This document shows positions 55,322 to 64,000 of a DNA stretch of 64,000 nt, piece by piece; within the stretch, counting starts at the first letter, position 1, and every line of letters begins with the position of its first letter. Source of the stretch: Lycium barbarum (taxonomy: Eukaryota; Streptophyta; Magnoliopsida; Solanales; Solanaceae); the NCBI RefSeq assembly GCF_019175385.1, contig NC_083344.1, forward strand, positions 6,486,965-6,550,964. The letters run 5' to 3'. Under the pieces are notes generated by a model. That model made no database searches. It worked only from the letters and a program-made list of their open reading frames with translations, and was not told where the DNA came from. A program made the position numbers and the translations under genes.

Positions 55322-58178
55322 ATGTCAGCCAACACCGACTCTGCTTCCCAGAACGTACCCTCGGTTTCTTCTCCAGGTGCCGAGCATGTTTTTAAACCCA
55401 AAGGTAAAACCCTTGTGGAACCAACTGCCATGGATATAGTACCGGCCAAACCCAATTATAACCATGAATTTGCCGTTGAGAAGGCAGTGCAAATTGTGGA
55501 TAGGGGTTTTGACGTGAGACGGTAACCCTCGTCAATTACAGAGGATCTTCTTCCTCGGGTTCGAGCTGACTGCGGATGGGACAAACGTCCGGTTCAAGTA
55601 TTTTCCCCCGGCGCTGACGAATCTATCACTGATTACAAGGAAGGGTTTCTGTACGTTTACACATATCCGTTCACACTCATGATCGAACCCCCAATCGATC
55701 CGGTTATTCTCGAAATGTGCCGTAACTACAATGTATGCTTAGCCCAAATTCGGCCGATTATCTGGAGGGGCGTGGCCTGCCTCCATCTACTGGAAAATAA
55801 TGGCAAAAGGGAGTTCATGTTGGCACACTTTATCCAGTTGTATTGTCCAAGGATCTTTTGGGGAGGCATGATAAAAGTCGCAAAACGAGGCCGAAACCCG
55901 ATCCTCTCCAACCTCAATGAGGATAGAGATCGAGGGTGGTTGGAACGTTATGTCCGAGTAAGGATCGCAGACATCATTCTGGCCGAGTACATGCCCTTCC
56001 CAGAAAAGTGGAATAATAGACGTAAGTTCCTCAAACATGTTTCCTCCGCATGCGTTCAAGCTTACCTCTTTCTTTTCTTTTTTTGACTTTGTACAATATT
56101 TTAGCCGAGGCATGGATTCCTACCGCTGTCCGGAACTTCCTCGAGTGGGTTGAGGCAATCATTAGCCAACACCTTCATGATGATCGGACATGGGCAGACT
56201 GTCCCGTGGCTGGTGGGTTGCATAGAACCATGGTAATCTTCCCCTTGATTCGGTACTCATCGCGTCCTCCCATTTTGCTTTTTATTTTTATAACTCTTTT
56301 GATAGTCAAGCTTGCCCAAGGGATATGTGGAGCCACGAACCACACCAACGGCTGAGCTTGCCACACTGGGTTCTGACTTTGATACAGCAGGATCATCTCG
56401 GCTTATTATCGTAGCTGAAAAGAGGCAAAGAAAACCCTCAACCAAGGGGCAGAAGCAAAAGAAAAGGTCGAGGAGTGATGTTCGGACCCTGAGGGACGAA
56501 TCCGAGCTTGACATTATTCTTTGAAAAGTTGGTGCTGGTCCCTTCGTCGCCTCTGTTCCTGAGGAAGAAACTATTATTCCACCCTCGACTACAGGTGTGG
56601 AGGATGAAGTTTCTTTTCCACCGGTTACCGAGTATGTCCAAGCCGCGATTACTTTAAGGTCAATTGAATTTATTGACATTTCAGGTGATGTTTCACCCGA
56701 GGCGGTGCCTTTGGTGAAGAAGCCTAGAAGGTCCGGAACAACCTCGGAAACCGAGTCTTCCCAAAGGGTTAAAACTATCCCAGAAGTTAAAGCTACCGCG
56801 ACAGCCGACCCGTCGTCTAGTGCCGACCTAGCCATTGCGACTGAGGTATCTCCAACTGCTGACACTGCTAAAGCTGTTCTGGCTTCTTCATCGGGACCGG
56901 ATAACCTTGATGATATGCTTGCCGGGACTCCTCCTGCCACGGCCGAAGCCTAGGGTTTTGGTTATCTTCATATTCCACGAGCTACGAGGGTTGCCAACCG
57001 ATCCACTGAAATAGGAGCGCGGTCAAAATAGGAGCTACGAGGGTTGCCCCGAGTGTAGAACCGAGAAGGTCTAGGTCGGCTGTGGTCACCGTCCCTGAGG
57101 ACTGTAGCTTTTTATCGTGCCCCGTGGGGGTTGCAAATTACCTAAGACCTCCTATTTCAGATTCAGACAAGGAAAAGATGGAGGGACTCCCATGGCAATG
57201 TCTTATAAACCAGGGCATGTATGCGGGTAATCGGGTAAGTGTTCTTATGCATTTCTACAGCATTGATATGAGATTCTCCATTTTCGCTAATCAATTTTAT
57301 AACTTCACTCCTTCTTCTTTTGAAGAGTGTTGTGCTTGTAAATGAAGGCTTCATCCGAGCCCAACGCGAAGTAGAGGACTTGAGGGGTCAGCTCGATGCT
57401 CAGAGCCTGGAAACTGAGAAGTTTAAGCAGCTTTTGCAGGGAAAAGAGGACCAACTGAGCCGGGCAGTCCCACCTCCGAACCTTCAATCCGAGCTTGAGG
57501 CAGCTAAGGCTGATAACCTCCATTTAAAGGCTGAACTTGATGATGGGTTGAAAAGAACCAGCTCCTGGAACAGGATAACATAAACCTTGGCCGAGATAAT
57601 GCCAATTTTGCTACGAGGCTCGGCGAATTTGAGGCTATTATCGCCCAGCTTCGAAGTGAGCTTAACTCGGTCAAGGCTGATGCCGAAAAGGCTGCAGAGA
57701 AATTTCACCAGCTCGAAACTGAGAGAGCCGCTGAGAGAGAGAAGCTGAGGGTATTCGAGGAGAAAGCCGAGATTCGGGCTCAGGCCGTTGTTGAAATCAA
57801 GGGCAAGCTCGAGGAGGCTACTGTGGCGAATGATCTTCTTCAGACCGAGCTAGAATTCGTCAACTAGGTTCGAATCACTCTACTTGAGGCGAAGTTCGAA
57901 TTGGAAGAGAACCTGAAAAAAGTTGAGGCCGATCTGGAAGTCTCTCAAAGATATGGAGGCTGCCGAGGCTCACACTATGCTTTTTGATCGAGTATGAACG
58001 TTAGAAATCCCAGTGAGTTACCCTCGAGCAAGTAGAGAGGGGTTTGGGGGACATTTGGGCCCGAATACTTGAAGCCAAAGCAATCGAGGATAAGGCCAAA
58101 AAATCCCTCGATGCCAGCTCCGACGACGACTCCGAGAAGACTGTTTCTGAGGATTCCGGCTCCAATCATACTGGGTAG
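55322..58178 (+). pseudogene. C antisense accessory gene, four exons (broken)
   Basis: The frame starts MSANTDSASQNVPS at 55322. Three introns fit: 56022-56104 (GTAAGT...TTTTAG), 56233-56320 (GTAATC...CCAAG) and 57235-57325 (GTAAGT...TTGAAG), 83, 88 and 91 bp, each keeping a readable frame. Exon 1 has a domain like the putative gypsy-type transposon (Transposase_28) N-terminus: PFTLMIEPPIDPVILEMC, CLAQIRPIIWRGVACL, REFMLAHFIQLY. Later exons encode a basic patch (KKRSRSD), an acidic Ser/Thr-rich region and a long coiled coil (57330-57960; LRGQLDAQSLETEKFKQLL and following). Stops at 55523, 56522, 56951 and 57866 and frame changes near 57000 and 57580 break it. Related antisense genes are known in Tat elements such as Grande; their function is unsettled. 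Confidence 0.72.
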
Positions 58179-59038
58179 ACTGGGGCCTGTACGGACCTTC
58201 ATTTTTTTTTTGATCATGTAAAAATCTAAGTGTAAAGCTTTGGTTTATATATGAATTGCATATTTCCTTTTTGGCCGTTATTTTCTTCATCCGAGTGTAT
58301 TTTTCAATACTTGCCTTATTTTAACTCATTGGTTATTTGGCTTTATTTCATTCGGTTTGTTTTTAACCGAGGATTTTATCGAATGATTTGCCTGCGGGGC
58401 TTGTTTATGCTTTGTGAATTCAGACGTCTCTGAATCACCTCGGGCATTTTGGGTCGAGGTCTTTCAATTATTTGGACCTTTTCTGACCGTTTGTAGATTA
58501 GGTTCGGACACCTGAATCCCTGCCCTTTTGTCAATCTTATGACGGGAATCCTCATTCGAGGGTGTTAAAAGATTTTGGGCTCAGTTCAATGTGACCTTTT
58601 TGCCTATGCTGAATTTCGACAATAGTCCCCGGTATAGGGTAGCTAATGAAAAGACATATTCAAGACATATTTTTTCGTAGCGTTTCTTCATATTGCAAGT
58701 GTCTATACACAATTTAAGGATTTCATCCGAATCCTTCTGTTCTTGCCGTGACAAATACTAGCCAGACATGTTTCGTTTGATCGTTTGGTCCTTATATTGA
58801 AGCTTAATATAGAAGGTTCGGGTTTACACAGAAATAGAAAGCACAAATTTCGAAGAACATTTCGAAGTAGACTTTGTTTCTTCGTTTCTTCATTTGCTTC
58901 GGTAAGCTGAACTTTTTTTCTAGCCTCGGTGTGGGTATGATAGTCCCCTAGTGTTTATCCGAGAAGTATGAACGGGAAAACACTATCTAGTCCCCAGTGA
59001 ATGATAGGCCATCGCCTTTCGGAAACTCCGCCCTATTT
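58179..59038. other. Spacer between C accessory gene and pol
   Basis: The two transcription units converge here. The 860 bp are T-rich on the + strand, without a supported frame. It may hold termination signals for both directions. Confidence 0.5.
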
Positions 59039-62000
59039 TCATAAAGTAACGTGTTGTACTTGTTGCCTTGTTAAAAACCTTGTCGGAAAACCCATTTTGG
59101 GACAAAACCGAACTAAGGAAAAGAGTGCAACACGTGTCTTCAGATCTAAATCTAATCCCTCAGGATCTGTCCCGATATTAATTCTTAGCAGTAGTACTTC
59201 TTCAAATGATCTACGTTCCAGTTGTTGCCCAGCTGTTGCCTGTCTATGGTTTCCAGTTGGTACGACCCTTTGCCCGTTACTCCGGTTATCTTGTATGGTC
59301 CTTCCCAATTCGGACCCAATTTCCCATCATCGAGGTTCTTGGTATTCAAGGTAACTTTTTAAAGTACCAAATCCCCAACTTGAAAATGTCAAATATTTGC
59401 CCTCCGGTTGTAGTATCTTTCCATTCGTTGTTTTTGAGCAGCTAAACGGACCAGTGCATTTTTGCGGAGTTCATCCGTTAGGTCAAGTTTTTACGGCCAT
59501 AGCTTCCCCATTTGAGCCATCAGTGGCGTATTGGAACCGAAGGCTCGGCTCACCAACCTCTATGAAGATTAGAGCTTCGGCCCCGTAGACTACCGAAAAT
59601 GTTGTCTCCTCGGTGCTTGATTTTGACGTTGTTCTGTAAGCCCATAATACCTCCGCCAGCACTTCCCTCCATTTGTGTTTTGACGTTTCAAGCCGTTTCC
59701 TCAGATTTTGAATTATGGCTTTGTTCGTGGATTCCGCCTGTCCATTTGCACTCAGGTGATACGGAGTAGACACAATCTTCTTGATGTTCAACCCCTCGAG
59801 GAAGTTATTGACCTTGTTGCCAATGAACTGAGGGCCATTATCACAGGTTATTTCGGCAGGGATGCTGAAACGACAAATGATATGGTCCTATATGAAGTCA
59901 ATAACCTCATTTTCTCTAATCTTTTCAAAAACTCGCGCTTCAACCCATTTCGAGAAGTAGCCAGTCATAAATAAAATGAAACGAGCTTTACCTGGGGCCC
60001 ATGGCAGGGGGCCGTCGATATCCATTACCCATTTCATAAACGGCCATGGCGATAGCACCGGGTGCAGCAACTCTCCGGGTTGATGAATCATTGGTGCGTG
60101 CCTTTGGCAACCATCGCATTTGCGGACGAATTTTTTTGAATCTTCCTTGATTTGGTTCCAATAATAACCTGCTCTGATGATTTTCGAGCCAAGGCTTCCG
60201 CTCCAGAGTGATTACCGCAGGTACCCTCGTGGATTTCTCTCATCACATAATCTGTTTCTCCAGGACCCAAACATTTGGCCAGAGGTCCGAAGAAAGACCG
60301 TCGATACAATTGGTCGTCTATCAAGCAGAACCGAGCTTCTTTGGTCCGGAGTGATCATGATTTTTTTGGGTCGCTCGGGAGCTTCCCATCTTGCAAGTAG
60401 TTGATGTATATATTGCGCCAATCCCAAGTTAGACCCATTGTGTTTATCTTGGCCTGCCCGTTTTTTACCGTCGAGTTCATCAATTGGACTACGGTACCAG
60501 GGTTGAATTCCTCTGCTTCGACCGAAGAGCCCAAATTAGCCAATGCATTAGCTTCGTTACTCGGCTCCCTGGGTACATGTTGCATGGTCCATTCTTTGAA
60601 CCGGTGTAATATCACTTGAGTTTTCTCTAAGTACCTTTGCATTCGCTCATCCTTGACCTCGAAGACGCCATTCACCTGGTTCACGACCAAGAGAGAGTCG
60701 TATTTTGCTTCGATTACTTCGGCTCCTAGATTCCGAGCCAATTCCAAACCTGCAATCATAGCCTCATACTCGGCTTCATTGTTAGTCAATTTTATAGTTC
60801 TGATCGATTGTCTAATGACGTCACCGGCGGGGGGCCTTAAGAAAAATGCCCAACCCGAAACCTTTCAGGTTCGATGCCCCGTCTGTATGTAGAGACCAGA
60901 TTCCCGAAGCCTTTCCCGAGGTTAACAAAAGCTCTTTCTCTACCTCGAGAATCATGGCGGGGGTAAAGTCTGCCACAAAATCGGCTAAGATATGAGATTT
61001 AATAGCTGTTCTAGGATTATATTCGATATCATACCCGCTAATCTCTACGACCCATTTGGTCAGTCTACCTGATAACTCTGGTTTATGCATGACATTTTTT
61101 TGCGAGTAAGTAGTTACTACACATATGGAATGACATTAAAAGTAAGGTTTTAGCTTTCTCGAAGCACTTACTAATGTCAAAGCTAACTTTTCGAGGTGCG
61201 GATAACGGGTCTCCATATATCCTAAGGTCCTACTCACATAATAGATTGGAAATTGTGTACCTGCTTCTTCTCGGACCAAAACACCACTTAGCGCTACCTC
61301 GGATACGACAAGGTATAGAAATAATTGTTCGTCTGCCTTTGGTGTGTGCAGCAGGGGCGGGCTTGATAAGTACCTTTTCAATTCCTGCAAAGCCCTTTGG
61401 CATTTCGGAGTCCAGACGAAGTCATTTTCCTTTCTCAGTAATGAGAAGAAATGATGACTTTTATCCGAAGACCTCGAAATGAAACGGCTCAGAGCTGCTA
61501 TCCTTCCGCTGAGTCTCTGTATGGCCTTGACATTGTTCGCCACTTCAATATCCTCAATGGCTTTGATCTTGTCCAGGTTGATTCCAATTCCCCGGTTTGA
61601 CACTGTGAAGCCCAAGAATTTGCCCGATCGGACACCGAAGGAACACTTCTCCGGGTTCAGCTTCATGTTGTATTTGCGAAGTACATCAAAGGTATCCTGC
61701 AAATGTTTTAAATGGTCCTCTGTTTCTAGGGACTTGACTAGTATGTCATCAATATAAACTTCCATTGTTTTCCCTATCTTTTCTTCGAACATTCCGTTAA
61801 CTAGGCGTTGGTAAGTTGCTCTGGCATTTTTCAGCCCAAATGGCATGACATTGTAACAATAAGTCCCATACCGGGTAATAAAAGAAGTTTTCTCCTAGTC
61901 CTCCGGGTTCATCCGGATCTGGTTGTACCCGGAATAGGCATCGGGGAAACTCAACATCTCATGCCCGGCCGTTGCATCAATCATTCGATCAAGGTGCGAC

Positions 62001-62521
62001 ATGGGAAATGAATCCTTCGGGCATGCTTTGTTTAGGTCTTTATAATCAACACACATTCTAAATTTATTACCTTTCTTTGGCACCATAACTACGTTAGCTA
62101 GCCAATCCGAGTATTTTACCTCCCGGATAGAGCCTATTTTTAAAAGCTTTGTTACCTCATCTTTTACGAAGGCATGTTTTGACTCGGCCATTGGTCCCTT
62201 TTTCTACTTCACCGAGGGGAATTTCCTATCGAGGCTGAGCTTATGAGTTGTGACTTCTGGTAGTACACCTGTCATGTCGATATGGGACCACGCAGAACAA
62301 TCAGAATTAGTTTGAAGAAATTTAATTAACTTGTCCCTGAGCTCCGAGGTTAACCCCGTAACAAGGTATACTTTTCTATCCGGTAGATGTACGAACAACA
62401 TAATTTTCTCCAGTTCCTCCACGGTAGATTTGGTTGCATCTGAGTCATCCGGTAATACAAACGATCTAGGCATGCCGAAATCGTCCTCTTTACCAGATGG
62501 GTCCGTTTCCTTCTGCTCCAC
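59039..62521 (-). pseudogene. C pol: reverse transcriptase, RNase H, integrase (broken)
   Basis: On the - strand: a linker (62521-62204), reverse transcriptase (62191-61136; VPKKGNKFRMCVDY, DAYSGYNQI, MPFGLKNA, YIDDILVKS near 61750), RNase H connection and RNase H (61090-60355; TNNEAEYEA, VPREPSNEANALANL), integrase zinc-binding part (60324-60088), core (KWVMDIDGPLP, FSKWVEA; STPYH-SANGQAESTNK) and a GPYK module near 59300. Breaks include a stop at 61895-61897 inside reverse transcriptase and frame interruptions between 61136 and 61090, 60355 and 60324, and 59888 and 59791. The catalytic YIDD is kept. Degradation is heavier than in A2. Confidence 0.82.
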
Positions 62522-62545
62522 TTCCGAATCCGTATTCTTTGATTG

Positions 62546-64000
62546 CTATTTTGTGTTCTTGCCTTTGATTGACTCATTGCCTCTTTGATCCGGTATCCTT
62601 GGAAAGGGGGGTGCTTCCTCGACCGCGAACACTTCCCTTGCCGTGGGTTGTTCGCCTCGGATAGTTCTTATCCCTTCCGGGGTTGGAAACTTCATCAACT
62701 GATGTAGTGTCGACGGTACTGCTCTTATGCTATGAATCCATGGTATGCCGAGTAAAGCATTGTACTTTATATCTCCCTCGGTGACGTAAAACACAGTCTG
62801 CTGTATGGTGCCGACAATGTTGACTGGCAAAGAAATTTTTCCCTTCGTAGTCTCAATTGCCATATTGAACCCGCTGAATACCCGGAATACTGGGATAATC
62901 TGATCCAGTAACTTCAATTGCTCCACCACTCTCCATCGGATAATATCGGCTGAACTACCTAGGTCAATCAAAATTCGTTTAACTTGTGATTTAAAAATAA
63001 GGATAGAAATTACCAATGTATCATTGTGCGGTTGAATGATGCCTTCTGCATTCTCGTTACTGAAGGAGATGGAGCCCTCGGGTACATAGTCTCGGGTACG
63101 CTTTTCTCGTACAATTGAGACCTTTGTTCTTTTCATCATCGGTCCTCGTGGAGCATCCGTTCCCCCTATTATCATATTGATCACATGTTGGGGTTCCACC
63201 AGCTTGGCTCGTTTGTGACTCTCCCTTTCTTTGTAGTAGCTTTTGGCTCGTTCACTCAGAAATTCTCGAAGGTGGCCATTTTTCAATAAACGAGCCACCT
63301 CCTCCCTTAATTGACGACAATCTTCAGTTCTGTGCCCATGGGTCCCATGATACTCACACATCACGTTTGGGTCCCGTTGACCCGGGTCGGATCTTAATGG
63401 CCTTGGCCACCTAGCTTCCGTGATACGGCCGATAGCCGAGACAAGATCCGAGGTATTGATGTTGAAGTTATACTCTGATATCCTCGATATGTCTTTATTG
63501 CCAGCCGAACTACCGGCGTCACTTCTAAATGACAGGCCTCGACTGTTTGACGGGCGCTCAGCTCGTTTATTGCCCCTACTAGAGAAGTGATTAGCACCGA
63601 TCCTCGATTTATTCGACCTGAAGCTAGCCTTTTCTAATTGAGAATATGGTCGGTATATTTCCCTTGATGGTCTTGTCTCTGGTTCATAGTTTTTCCTCGA
63701 CCTCTCAAAGTTTTTGCCTGTATTTATAGGTCCCGGGGGAAGTTCGAGCTGGTCATCCTCTACCCGATGTTAGATTCGTACCTGTTATGGACATCTGCCC
63801 AGGTTACAGCCTCGTACTCCAACAAGTTCTCCTTTAATTTAAATGAGGCAGTCGAACTCCGGGGATTGAGTCTCTTGGTGAAAGCTTGCGCTACCCATTC
63901 TGCCGGAACCGGGGGCAGTTCCATTCGTTCCCTTTGGAAGCGGTTTACAAACTCACGTAGTAGTTCATCATCCCTTTGAGCGATTCTAAAGATATCCGCC
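62546..64000 (-). pseudogene. C gag and protease (partial, broken)
   Basis: At the right edge the - strand encodes a gag core (AQRDDELLREFVNRFQRERM) with stops, then a linker and a knuckle-like CEYHGTHGHRTEDCRQL (about 63360-63310). The protease (IDLGSSADI near 62965) follows in the frame 63364-62546, whose end reads into a stop before pol. Retroviral-type proteases usually have D-T/S-G; D-L-G-S-S-A is a variant of the D-P-G-S-S-A usual in Tat elements. The N-terminus and 5' LTR are outside the window. Confidence 0.8.

Larger units (their letters stand above)
54760..64000 (-). mobile_element. Tat/Retand-like LTR retrotransposon C (left part)
   Basis: C begins TGTATTTTTACCGTATAC inside the A1 LTR. 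Pol lies on the - strand and gag runs off the right edge, so this is the 3' half. An accessory gene on the + strand sits between pol and the 3' LTR. Reverse transcriptase (YIDDILVKS, MPFGLKNA), gag (CEYHGTHGHRTEDC) and the antisense gene point to the Tat clade. The 5' LTR and second target duplication are outside the window. Coding parts are broken. Confidence 0.82.

Noticed and set aside
55322..58178. Antisense accessory gene as a host gene trapped between elements
   Set aside because: Its domain is typical of retroelements, and its position between pol and the 3' LTR with opposite strand matches known Tat elements.

Overview
The window is nuclear DNA of a flowering plant, almost certainly Solanaceae (genus not resolved). 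The DNA is AT-rich, has two intron-containing plant genes at the left end, and carries repeat types typical of nightshades: TS-like SINEs with a TTG tail, hAT-type MITEs, Athila elements and Ogre/Tat elements with LTRs over 4 kb. No bacterial, organellar, viral-capsid, tRNA or rRNA gene was seen.

Host part (1-9802). The last two exons of a SKI2-type RNA helicase gene (+ strand, ending at 2181) converge on a complete four-exon MEE59-like gene (- strand, 6343 to 3001, about 170 codons). All three MEE59 introns hold small non-autonomous insertions, including MITEs nested three deep. Its start-codon and upstream region is present in three decaying copies (6312-7335). The rest is SINE, MITE and microsatellite sequence, ending in a piece that looks like an LTR promoter.

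Nested retrotransposons (9803-64000). (1) Athila element A1, - strand, starts at 9803. Its gag is split by an Ogre-family solo LTR (21720-25029, target duplication TTACT), and its 5' LTR is split by element B. (2) Element B (25333-53464, + strand, duplication AAATA) is Ogre/Tat-like with LTRs of about 4.1 kb, a gag and no pol. (3) A second Athila, A2 (35928-49693, - strand, duplication GAAGC), sits inside the 3' LTR of B. (4) Element C, Tat/Retand-like with pol on the - strand, enters the A1 LTR at 54760 and runs off the right edge; an antisense accessory gene with its own promoter and three in-frame introns lies beside its 3' LTR. All element genes carry stops or frameshifts. Implied order: A1 first; then the solo-LTR parent, B and C; A2 after B.

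Most interesting signal. A1 and A2 each carry regular arrays of short palindromes at the same three places: upstream of the TATA box in each LTR, upstream of a TATA-like box between pol and the env-position ORF3, and inside a 5' UTR intron just before the ORF3 start codon. The sequences differ (A2: TACGGWCCGTA; A1: CGACG-N4/5-CGTCG) but the layout matches: two palindromes 19-20 bp apart, often a third shorter site 12-14 bp further, repeated every 70-105 bp. This looks like a family-specific binding array coupled to an accessory gene, possibly a self-regulation or anti-silencing system analogous to VANDAL/VANC. That function is inference; the arrays and spacing are seen directly.
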